A stretch of DNA of 64,000 bases, from the NCBI RefSeq assembly GCF_030719215.1, contig NZ_CP120983.1, positions 5,394,001-5,458,000 on the forward strand, written 5' to 3'. Below the pieces are notes generated by a model that worked only from the letters and a program-made list of their open reading frames with translations, was not told the DNA's origin and ran no database searches. A program made the translations under genes and the position numbers. Position 1 is the stretch's first letter. Each line of letters opens with the position of its first letter. This DNA comes from Streptomyces sp. Alt3. GTDB lineage: Bacteria; Actinomycetota; Actinomycetes; Streptomycetales; Streptomycetaceae. This document shows, in pieces, positions 24,999 to 32,810 of the stretch.

Positions 24999-27724
24999 AC
25001 CCAGGTCCGGGGGCGGAGGCGGTTGGCCCGCTCCACCAGTTCGATCCTCTCGTCGCCCCGCTGCGCGAGCCGGGCGAGCATCCGGTACGAGCGTTCCAGA
25101 CCTGACCTGAGGCCCCGCTCGTCCAGCTCGCTGCCCAGGACCGTCCCCGGCCCCGCGGCTGCGGGGGAGGACGGAGCCGCCGGCTGAGCCGTGGGACTAC
25201 CGGAGAGTACCCAGTCAAGTGCCGTACCCAGTACCTCGGTCGACAACCGTTCGCGTCTCACCGCGTCCAGGCCGTATCCCTTCAGCGCGGTCACCTGGTC
25301 CGCTGCGGCGGACAGGTCGTGGATCAGCGGCTCCTGCGGGGCACGCCCGCGGAGTCTCGCCCGCACCGCGGCCACCCGGGCCGCCGTGTAGTGGATCGAC
25401 GACTCCGGCACCGATTCGAGGGTGCGCACCGCCGCCGCCCGGTCCCCGGCGGCGATCTGCACCCGGGCCAGGCCGAACGCCGAGCTGACGAAGCTCGGAT
25501 CCGTCGCCCACACCAGGCGGTAGTACTCCGCCGCGTTGTCCAGCTGCCCCAGTACCTCCGCGCACACCCCCAGCGCGAGCTTCGGCGCCGGCTCGCCGGG
25601 GAAGGCGTCGTAGACCGCGTCGAAGGACAGCGCGGCGTTCTCGTTGTCACCGGTCACCAGCGAGGTGACACCGCGGTACCAGACGACCCGCCAGTCGTCC
25701 GGGTGCTGCGCCTCCACCGCTGTCAGCGCCCGCACGGCGGAGTCGAGTTCGCGCATCTCCAGGCGGGCGCGCAGCTCCCGCAGCCGGGTCTCCAGCGAGG
25801 CGGCGGGCACGGAGTGCAGTGCGGAGATCAGCTCCGCGGGTGCCGAGGCCATCACCCCCGCGAGGAATCCGGCGTTGGGGTCGTTCGGGTCGACCCGGGG
25901 GACCGGCAGGGCCAGGGACGTCGCCCGCGCGTCGAACGCGGCGAGCCGGGGACCCGCGCCGGGGATCACGGACGGCAGCGCACCCGGGGCCGGGACCGCG
26001 GGGCGGGGCGCGGGGACGGACGCCCGCTGGACGTGGGCCACCGCGCCGCCCGGGGTCCCGCTTCCGGCACTTCCCCTGACATGGGTGTCGGGCGCGTACA
26101 GGGGCGCGGCACCCCCCGCCTGCGGGGCCGCGGCGGGGGGAGCGGGCGTCGCGGTCAGGGCAGGGGAGGGGAGGGCGGCCGCCGGAACGGATGACGCCCG
26201 GCGCCGGCCGAAGCGCCCTCCGCCGCCGGACGGATCCCTCCGGACGCCGAGCCGCGACACCTCCTCGGTCAGCTCCGCGAACAACTCCGTGTCCGTCACG
26301 CGCATCTCCACCCCGAACAGGGTCGAGAGCGCCGGGCGCGGACGTCCCGTCTGCAGCGCGATCACCTCCCGCAGCACACCCGTCAGCTGCTCCGCCATCT
26401 CCGCGGCCGAGGAGAACCGGCGGGCCGGGTCGGGGTCGGTGGCGCGCACGAGCAGCCGGTAGAACGACTCGTACCTCCGGAACACCTCGATGTTGTCCGG
26501 ATCGGGCAGGGAGTCCACGAAGACGTTCGTGTACCCCTGGAAGTCGAAGGTCAGCACCGCGAGCGTCCGCGCGACCGTGTAGAGGTCCGAGGCCACCGAC
26601 GGTCCGGCCTCGGCCACCTCGGGTGCCTGGTAGCCGACGGTGCCGTAGATGGCCGACTCGTCGTCGTCCATCCTGCGCACCGCGCCCATGTCGATGAGCT
26701 TGAGCTGGTCCTCGGTCTGGATCGCGTTGTCGACCTTGAAGTCGCAGTACAGCAGGTTGCGGCTGTGCAGATGGCCGAGCGCCTCCAGCGCCTCGATCCC
26801 GTACGCGCAGGCCTGCTCCACCGGCAGCGGGTCCCGCTTCCCGGCCGGTGTGCGGAGCTCGTTGGCGATCTCCTTGAGCGACTTCCCGCCGACGTACTCC
26901 ATCACTATGTAGCCGTCGAGCGAACCCGTGCGCTGGTCGAGGTGTTCCACGAAGTTGTAGATGCGGACGATGTTGGAGTGCTCGATCTCCGCGAGGAAGC
27001 GCCGCTCGGAGATGGCCGCGGCCATCGCGTCCTGGTCCCCGGTGTCCAGCAGGCCCTTGAGGACGACCCAGCGGTCGGAGACCGCCCTGTCCACGGCCAG
27101 ATAGACCCAGCCGAGCCCGCCGTGCGCCAGGCAGCCCGCCACCTCGTACTGCCCGTGCACGATGTCACCGCCGCGCAGCTTGGGCACGAAGGAGTAGGGG
27201 TGGCCGCACTTGGTGCAGAACCCCTCGGTACGGCCCGGCCGTTCGCCGCGGGCCCGGCCCACCGCCGCGCCGCAGTCGGAGCGCGAGCAGAACCGCTTCC
27301 GCTCGGGGACCTCCGGGTCCTCCATCACCGCGGTGTGCGGGTCGGGCCGCGGCACGTCGGGGACGAGCACCAGGCCGGCGCCCAGCCGGCCGCGCCCCGA
27401 GGCGGAGCCCGTCGAGGTGCCCGAGGAGCGCACCGAGACCGAGCGGGACGTGGGGCTTCCCGACAACGAGCGCGAGAGCCTCCCGGACACCGAGCGCCGA
27501 GAGGTCGACGAGCGGGACGAGGAACGCGCGGACGCCCGCGAACCCGTCCGCTGCGAGGCGCTGTCGCCGGTCCGGCCGCCGGCCGCGATGCCGGTGGGCG
27601 GCGAACTCACCATGCCCGTCGGCGACACGACCGGAGCGAGGCCGCAGGTGTCGCAGTACAGCTCCCCGCCGCCCATGTCCTCGTAGCTGCCCTCACAGGT
27701 GGGGCGCTGGCACTCCGTACTCAT
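24995..27724 (-). CDS. pknG: PknG-type Ser/Thr protein kinase with TPR tail
   Basis: 909 residues from ATG 27724 (ATGA overlap with the upstream stop). Order: zinc ribbon with Cys5, 10, 24 and 27; an Arg/Ser-rich stretch at about 51-112; a rubredoxin-like ribbon with Cys146, 151, 170 and 173; a kinase domain from about 187 with HGGLGWVYLAVDR (G-loop), Lys223 in VVLKGL, the non-RD catalytic loop YCDFKVDN (Asp328) and LIDMGA (Asp345); then TPR-like helices to the end (WRVVWYRGVTSLVTGDNENA). This is the rubredoxin-kinase-TPR layout of mycobacterial PknG, which responds to amino-acid supply and phosphorylates FHA proteins controlling 2-oxoglutarate metabolism. GlnX and GlnH homologues upstream support the same pathway. 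Confidence 0.93.
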   Translation of the reverse strand: MSTECQRPTCEGSYEDMGGGELYCDTCGLAPVVSPTGMVSSPPTGIAAGGRTGDSASQRTGSRASARSSSRSSTSRRSVSGRLSRSLSGSPTSRSVSVRSSGTSTGSASGRGRLGAGLVLVPDVPRPDPHTAVMEDPEVPERKRFCSRSDCGAAVGRARGERPGRTEGFCTKCGHPYSFVPKLRGGDIVHGQYEVAGCLAHGGLGWVYLAVDRAVSDRWVVLKGLLDTGDQDAMAAAISERRFLAEIEHSNIVRIYNFVEHLDQRTGSLDGYIVMEYVGGKSLKEIANELRTPAGKRDPLPVEQACAYGIEALEALGHLHSRNLLYCDFKVDNAIQTEDQLKLIDMGAVRRMDDDESAIYGTVGYQAPEVAEAGPSVASDLYTVARTLAVLTFDFQGYTNVFVDSLPDPDNIEVFRRYESFYRLLVRATDPDPARRFSSAAEMAEQLTGVLREVIALQTGRPRPALSTLFGVEMRVTDTELFAELTEEVSRLGVRRDPSGGGGRFGRRRASSVPAAALPSPALTATPAPPAAAPQAGGAAPLYAPDTHVRGSAGSGTPGGAVAHVQRASVPAPRPAVPAPGALPSVIPGAGPRLAAFDARATSLALPVPRVDPNDPNAGFLAGVMASAPAELISALHSVPAASLETRLRELRARLEMRELDSAVRALTAVEAQHPDDWRVVWYRGVTSLVTGDNENAALSFDAVYDAFPGEPAPKLALGVCAEVLGQLDNAAEYYRLVWATDPSFVSSAFGLARVQIAAGDRAAAVRTLESVPESSIHYTAARVAAVRARLRGRAPQEPLIHDLSAAADQVTALKGYGLDAVRRERLSTEVLGTALDWVLSGSPTAQPAAPSSPAAAGPGTVLGSELDERGLRSGLERSYRMLARLAQRGDERIELVERANRLRPRTWV

Positions 27725-29058
27725 GATGTCTCCCCCTGTCCGTCGTGCCCGCCCGGACGGCGTTGTGTCAGCTGATCCGTGGCGGCCCGCTGGTAGCGCA
27801 GTACCGCCTGCCCGGCGACCCGCAGATCGCACGGGGCGCTCCACAGCATCCGCCGGGCCGCGTCGTACCGCTCGATCAGGAGCGGGTCCTCCGCCAGACC
27901 GTGCCGGACCACCTTCGCCCGGTACGCGTCCAGCCTGCCCCGCAGCTCCGCCCGGACCGCGAGCGGCTCGGTGACTGACGTCAGCGACTCCCGGGCGCGC
28001 AGCAGTTCGTCCTCCGCCTCCCGCTCCAGCGACTCCAGCAGCGGTGACAGCCGGTTCCACTGAGCGTGCCTGCGGTACGCCGACGCCGTCGCGAGTCGCT
28101 CCTGCAGCACGGTCGGGGGCCCGCTCACCGCGGGCACCTCGGAGGCGGCGATCTTCGCCAGCACCTCGCCGCGCGCCAACCGGGCCTCGGCGAGCGTGCG
28201 GTTCGCGCGCGACAGCAGGTCACGCACCTGGATCAGACGCTGCTCGGCGTCCTGCCGGACCGCCAGCACCGCCTCGATCTCACGGCGCACCTCCTCCAGG
28301 GCGCGGGCCGCGCGGTCGTAGCGCGTGGTGTCGGGCCGCCCTCCGCCGGGCGCGGCACTGCCGGGGCCCGGCACCCAGAACGCCAGCGGATCGGAGATCA
28401 CCTGCGCCCGCAGCGCGGTCAGTTCCTCCGCGATCGACTCCAGGTCGTCGCCCGCCGGATGCTCCCCGGGCCGCACCCCGACGGAGTGCGCCAGCGAGCC
28501 GGTGCGGCGCAGCTCGGCGGCCAGCAGATCGATCCGGGCGGGCAGCGCCGACCACACGGAGTCCGACGCGAGGACCATGTCCAGCGCCTGGGCGTACAGC
28601 TCGTTCATCCGGGCGACCAGTTCCTCCAGCGTGAACCGCTCGGAGAGCCGGGCCGGACCGGTGAGCGAGGAACCCGGGCCGGCCACTCCCTGGTTTGCCA
28701 CGGTCACACCGTCGCCGCGCAGCAGGTCGGTCAGGGCCACCAGGTCGCTCCTGCCGGGGTAGCGGCGCCTGGCCCGGATCTCACGGGCCGAGGCCAGCGT
28801 CCCGGCGTAGGTGTCGAAGTACTGCCAGAGCAGTGTGATCGACCGCTTGGTGGGTCCCCAGCGCTCCTTGGTGACACCGGACAGGGTGGCGCCCTCCAGG
28901 AGCCGGCGGCCGGCGTGTTCCTCCAGGGCGAGGAGCGAGGTCTCGATGGCCTCGTGCTCGGCACCGAGCCGGGCCAGCGTACGGTCCGCCTCGTCCCGGC
29001 CCATGACCGGGCCGGGGGGCCTCCCCGCGAAGCTGGGGAAGGAACCCGCGACGCCCAT
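27721..29058 (-). CDS. Conserved helical protein of unknown function between glnH and pknG
   Basis: 445 residues from ATG 29058, 47 bp after glnH, its stop overlapping the pknG start. No signal peptide, membrane segment or named domain. It is rich in Ala, Leu, Arg and Glu with long predicted helices, some of coiled-coil character (LEEVRREIEAVLAVRQDAEQ; LLESLEREAEDELLRARESL), so it may form an extended dimer. Its fixed position inside the signalling operon and the 4-bp overlap with the kinase suggest a direct partner of PknG or an adaptor between the membrane sensor and kinase. That role is inference. Confidence 0.8.
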   Translation of the reverse strand: MGVAGSFPSFAGRPPGPVMGRDEADRTLARLGAEHEAIETSLLALEEHAGRRLLEGATLSGVTKERWGPTKRSITLLWQYFDTYAGTLASAREIRARRRYPGRSDLVALTDLLRGDGVTVANQGVAGPGSSLTGPARLSERFTLEELVARMNELYAQALDMVLASDSVWSALPARIDLLAAELRRTGSLAHSVGVRPGEHPAGDDLESIAEELTALRAQVISDPLAFWVPGPGSAAPGGGRPDTTRYDRAARALEEVRREIEAVLAVRQDAEQRLIQVRDLLSRANRTLAEARLARGEVLAKIAASEVPAVSGPPTVLQERLATASAYRRHAQWNRLSPLLESLEREAEDELLRARESLTSVTEPLAVRAELRGRLDAYRAKVVRHGLAEDPLLIERYDAARRMLWSAPCDLRVAGQAVLRYQRAATDQLTQRRPGGHDGQGETS

Positions 29059-29105
29059 CGATCACCTCTCCGCTCGTTCCGCCGGGCCCGGGGGCCCGTG
29101 CAGGG

Positions 29106-30140
29106 TCAGTTGCTCCGGTACTTGGGCGCCGGAGGGCCCGTGATCCCGGGCAGCCCCGTCGCCAGCCACGCCCGGTACGACGTCATCCAGGGGCTGTCGG
29201 CACCGCCCCGGCGGTAATCCTCCAGCACATGGTTGACCCTGGCCACCAGGTCGTCCGCACCGAGCTTCGCGGCGACGCCGTAGTACTCCGTGGTGAAGGG
29301 CTTGTCGCCCTTCAGCTCCACGGCCGGGTCCTGGGCCGCCTGGCCCGCCGCCAGCGCGTTGTCCGTGACCACCGCGTCGACCTCGCCGAGCTGCAGCCGC
29401 ACCAGGCAGTCCAGCTGGTTGGGCACGGTCAGCCGGTCCTCGTCCTGCCCGGTGCCGTCGTGCTCGTCCTCGAAGACCGCGCCGAAGGACTTCTCGTTCA
29501 GCGCGTCGAACGCCGTCGAACCCTCAGCCGTGCAGACCCGCTTGCCCTTCAGCGATTCGTTGTAGCCGTCGATCGTGGACGCCTTGGGCGCCAGGACCTG
29601 CTGGCCGGCCTGGAAGTAGGCCGTGGAGAACGCCACCTGGCCGATGCGCCTGCAGTTGATCGTCATCGTGCGGACGACGACGTCGACCTTGTCGTTCTCC
29701 AGCGCGGCGATGCGCTGGTTGGTGGGGATGGCACGGAAGATCACCGCGTCGCGGTCGCCGAGGATGTCCTCGGCGATCGCGTGCACGAGATCGATGTCGA
29801 AGCCTTCGAGCGTGCGGCTCTCAGGGTTGCGGTAACCCCACTGGAAGCTGTTCTGGTCGACGCCCGCTATCAGCTTCCCGCGCTTCCTGATCCTCTCGAT
29901 GCTCGGCCCGTCCGCGTCCTCGGCCGGGAGGCTCGCCTCCGGGTCCTTGCACTCCTCCGCCTCGGCGGGCGCCGCCGGGGCGGCGCCGTGGCCGGCGCTC
30001 TGCCCGCCGAACGTCCCGTCGCCGTGCGCCAGCGGCAGCAGGGTGAGCGAGGCGGTGACGGCACAGGCGACCGCCATGCCCGTCACCCCGCCCCAGCCGC
30101 GCAGCCCGCCGCGTGTGGCCCGGCCCTTCGCCCTGGTCAT
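29106..30140 (-). CDS. glnH: GlnH-like periplasmic amino-acid binding protein (SBP_bac_3)
   Basis: 344 residues from ATG 30140, 11 bp after glnX. A hydrophobic N-terminal segment (VTGMAVACAVTASLTLLPLA) acts as export signal or anchor; a canonical lipobox is not evident. The substrate-binding domain begins about residue 75: IRKRGKLIAGVDQNSFQWGY, GFDIDLVHAIAEDILGD, KVDVVVRTMTINCRRI (ligand-binding Arg/Thr) and VDAVVTDNALAAG match the glutamate/glutamine/aspartate binding family. No ABC permease or ATPase is nearby, so it is likely a sensor that presents amino acids to GlnX, as proposed for mycobacterial GlnH. Confidence 0.88.
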   Translation of the reverse strand: MTRAKGRATRGGLRGWGGVTGMAVACAVTASLTLLPLAHGDGTFGGQSAGHGAAPAAPAEAEECKDPEASLPAEDADGPSIERIRKRGKLIAGVDQNSFQWGYRNPESRTLEGFDIDLVHAIAEDILGDRDAVIFRAIPTNQRIAALENDKVDVVVRTMTINCRRIGQVAFSTAYFQAGQQVLAPKASTIDGYNESLKGKRVCTAEGSTAFDALNEKSFGAVFEDEHDGTGQDEDRLTVPNQLDCLVRLQLGEVDAVVTDNALAAGQAAQDPAVELKGDKPFTTEYYGVAAKLGADDLVARVNHVLEDYRRGGADSPWMTSYRAWLATGLPGITGPPAPKYRSN

Positions 30141-30151
30141 CGCTCGTCCCC

Positions 30152-31540
30152 TCACCGGTACTCCGAGAGCCTGCGGTTGACCCCGACGATCACGGCCACC
30201 GCACCCAGTACGGCGAGGACGGCGGCCCCGAGGGGCAGCCCGCCCAGCGCCCCGCGCCCGTCCTGTGCCGCCGCGTCGAACTCGTCCTGTTCGTGGGCGA
30301 GTGCCCGCTCCAGCGCGTCGTCGACCTGCTCGAAGGACTCGCCCGTGGAGTCCTCGGGGCCGATGATCTGCCGCAGCGCACTGTCGTAGTCGCCCCGGTC
30401 GTCCGTCGCCCGGGCCTTCCCGTGGCGGTCCTGCCACGTGGACACACCGTCGATCGCGTCCTTCACCGGCTTGCTCCCACGGGCGTCGTCGGCGAGCTCC
30501 CGCGCCTTTTCGAGCTGCGCGCCGAGTTCCTTCATGCCCGTGCCGTAGTCGGTCTCGTACTGGTCCCGCGTGCCGTCCGGGGTGAGCACGGCACCTCGGG
30601 CGACCAGCGTGAGGTTCTCGTTCGCGCGTGCCTTCAGGGAGTTGATCCGTGCCTTGTTGAGGACGTCGAGCGACTCCTGGCCGTGCACCATCGCGCCCCG
30701 CAGCTCGGCCCTGGCCACCGTGTGCCCCACGGCCAGCCAGAGCAGGACCACCGTGGCCGCGGCCGTCGCCGCGAGCAGCCCGTGGTTGAAGACGCGGTTC
30801 GTCCTGCGGTAGTTGCGCCGCTGCATCCACACCAGCGCGCCCAGCGCGACGATCCCGGCCCCGAGGGACAGGAAGGGCAGCCGTCGTGCGTCGGCCGAGT
30901 CGGTGGCCAGCCGGCCCGTCTCCGCCGCGTACAACCGCTCGGCCGCCGGAAGCAGTTCGTTCGTCATCTTCTGGTTGGCGTACCGGAGGTAGGCGCCTCC
31001 GAGCGGCAGTCCCTGCCGGTTGTTGGCCCTGGCCCGCTCGATCAGGCCCGTGTAAACGGGGAGCAGCCGGCTCAGCGTCGTGATCTCGTCGTGCGACGTC
31101 GTCGAGGAGTCGGTGCTCGCCGCCGCGTCGATCAGCAGCCGGGAGGCCTCCCTGATGTCCGCGTCGTACTGCGCGAGCACGTCCGTGGGCTCCTGCGCAC
31201 CCGCGAGGAAGCCGCTCGCGGCCATCGTGTCCGCGTCGGCCAGCGAACGGTAGATGCTCGCGGCGTCCGCGCTCAGCGGCTGGCTCCGGGTCACCACGTC
31301 GTCGGCGGACGAGGCCCTTCCGGCGATCTCCAGACAGGTGACGGCCCCGAACACCAGGACCAGCAGGGCCAGTACGGCACCGTAGATCTGCAGCCTGCCC
31401 GGTTCGGTCGTCGCCGCGGTGCGCAGCCGCGCGGCGGCCTCGGCCCCGGCACCACGGCGCGGCGCGGGTACGGTCACGGGCGCGGACGGCCGGTCCTGGC
31501 CGGGCTCCCGCAGCGCGGTCCCGCTCGGCGGGTATGTCAC
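30152..31540 (-). CDS. glnX: GlnX-like membrane sensor protein
   Basis: 462 residues from GTG 31540 with GGGGAGG 5 bp upstream. Four membrane segments: about 52-73 (LQIYGAVLALLVLVFGAVTC), two adjacent in the middle (LSLGAGIVALGALVWMQ and LLAATAAATVVLLWLAVGHT) and one near the C-terminus (GLPLGAAVLAVLGAVAVIVG). The two external loops are helical and resemble four-helix-bundle sensor domains of chemoreceptors. There is no kinase or cyclase domain. Mycobacterial GlnX is thought to receive GlnH with bound Asp/Glu and signal to PknG; order and topology match. It opens the operon, and the 300 bp upstream should hold its promoter. Confidence 0.83.
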   Translation of the reverse strand: MTYPPSGTALREPGQDRPSAPVTVPAPRRGAGAEAAARLRTAATTEPGRLQIYGAVLALLVLVFGAVTCLEIAGRASSADDVVTRSQPLSADAASIYRSLADADTMAASGFLAGAQEPTDVLAQYDADIREASRLLIDAAASTDSSTTSHDEITTLSRLLPVYTGLIERARANNRQGLPLGGAYLRYANQKMTNELLPAAERLYAAETGRLATDSADARRLPFLSLGAGIVALGALVWMQRRNYRRTNRVFNHGLLAATAAATVVLLWLAVGHTVARAELRGAMVHGQESLDVLNKARINSLKARANENLTLVARGAVLTPDGTRDQYETDYGTGMKELGAQLEKARELADDARGSKPVKDAIDGVSTWQDRHGKARATDDRGDYDSALRQIIGPEDSTGESFEQVDDALERALAHEQDEFDAAAQDGRGALGGLPLGAAVLAVLGAVAVIVGVNRRLSEYR

Positions 31541-31791
31541 TTGACCTCCCCCTCGGTCACTGACGACGGCCCGGGCCCCCCGGCCGATCGGAGGACGACT
31601 GGTCCTGGCCAGAAGTATGACCCCCGGGGCCGCCGTCCATCCACCAGGAGTGCCCGGATCACGCGTCGTTGCCCGTATTCGACCAGGACGGGCGCAGACG
31701 TTCAAGGCGATTCGGCGGGGCGCCGGCTCCCCACGCCCCGATTCCCCCTCCATGAACACGTCCGGGAGTACCCGTCGGTTCCCCATGCACG
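31541..31791. other. Upstream region of glnX, no gene seen
   Basis: No supported gene between the glnX start and the terminator at 31792-31832. It must hold the promoter of the seven-gene signalling operon on the minus strand. No convincing consensus boxes can be pointed to; short AT-richer spots lie near 31610 and 31680. Confidence 0.4.
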
Positions 31792-31832
31792 CGAAGGGCG
31801 CCCCGTGCGGCACAGCCACGGGGCGCCCTTCG
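31792..31832 (-). terminator. Terminator of the csn operon
   Basis: CGAAGGGCGCCCCGTG (31792-31807) and CACGGGGCGCCCTTCG (31817-31832) form a perfect 16-bp stem with a 9-base loop, 9 bp beyond the csnK stop. Confidence 0.88.
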
Positions 31833-31841
31833 TCGCGGGCC

Positions 31842-32810
31842 TCAGACGTACTGCGCCCGCAGCCTGTCGTGCGTCTCCTGGGCGGCGCCGGTGCGGTCCA
31901 GACCCAGCAGCGCGGCACCCAGGACCGGCGGAGCCGACACCACCTGGATCACCGCCTTCGGGGCACGTACGGCGAGGAGCCCGGTGATCCGGTCGTCCAG
32001 CGCCGGGTGGCGGGCAGCCAGCACGCTGCCGCCCAGCACCACCGGCGTCTCCTCCTCCAGCAGGCCGAGCCGGGCCAGCGCGACCGAGACCATGGCCACG
32101 ACCTCGTCCCCCTGCCGTTCGACCAGGCCCTGCGCGATCCGGTCGCCCGCCGCGCCGGTCGAGAACAGCACCGGGGTCAGCTCGTGCCGGCGCCCGAACG
32201 GGATGTGTCCCAGGTGCAGCGCCTCGATCAGCGCGTACACCGAGTCGAGCCCGAAGTGCCCCGGCAGGGTCCGGGCCAGCTCGGTCGGCTCACCGCGGCC
32301 GTCCTCGGCCCTCGCCGCGAACCACATCGCCTCCTCCGCGAGCCCCGAACCGCCGCCCCAGTCACCGGACATGCGGCCGATCGCGGGGAACCGGGCGGTG
32401 GCGCCGTCCGGCCCCATCCCGACGCAGTTGATCCCCGCGCCGCACACCACGGCCACCCCGCGGGGCTCGTCCACCCCCGCGCGCAGTATCGCGAAGGTGT
32501 CGTTGCGCACCTCGACCGTCCGGCCCCAGCCGCGGGCCACCAGCGCCTCGGCCAGCTCCCGCTCCTCGACCGGGAGATCGGCGTTGGCGAGGCAGGCCGA
32601 CACATGCCCGACCCCCGTCACCCCGGCCTGCTCGAACGCGGCGAGCACGGCCGTTCCCAGCGCGTCCACGGCCACGTCGACCCCGACGACCGGCGGCTGG
32701 AACCCACCCCCGCGCGCACTGCCGAGAACCGTTCCGTCGGCGCCGATCACGGCCACGTCCGTCTTGCTGTTGCCCGCGTCGACCGCGAGCACATGTGCGG
32801 TCAGGCCCAC
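31842..32810 (-). CDS. csnK: BadF/BadG-type sugar kinase, CsnK-like
   Basis: 322 residues from GTG 32810, overlapping the GH4 gene by 10 bp. N-terminal phosphate loop VDAGNSKTDVAVIG, VEVRNDTFAIL, and the adenosine/phosphate motif VCGAGINCVGMGPDG identify an ASKHA-fold N-acetylglucosamine kinase-like enzyme (BadF/BadG/BcrA/BcrD family). It should phosphorylate glucosamine or chitosan-derived sugars released in the cytoplasm. Last gene of a six-gene set whose order (ROK repressor, binding protein, two permeases, GH4, kinase) equals csnREFGHK of Streptomyces. A terminator follows. Confidence 0.85.
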   Translation of the reverse strand: MGLTAHVLAVDAGNSKTDVAVIGADGTVLGSARGGGFQPPVVGVDVAVDALGTAVLAAFEQAGVTGVGHVSACLANADLPVEERELAEALVARGWGRTVEVRNDTFAILRAGVDEPRGVAVVCGAGINCVGMGPDGATARFPAIGRMSGDWGGGSGLAEEAMWFAARAEDGRGEPTELARTLPGHFGLDSVYALIEALHLGHIPFGRRHELTPVLFSTGAAGDRIAQGLVERQGDEVVAMVSVALARLGLLEEETPVVLGGSVLAARHPALDDRITGLLAVRAPKAVIQVVSAPPVLGAALLGLDRTGAAQETHDRLRAQYV

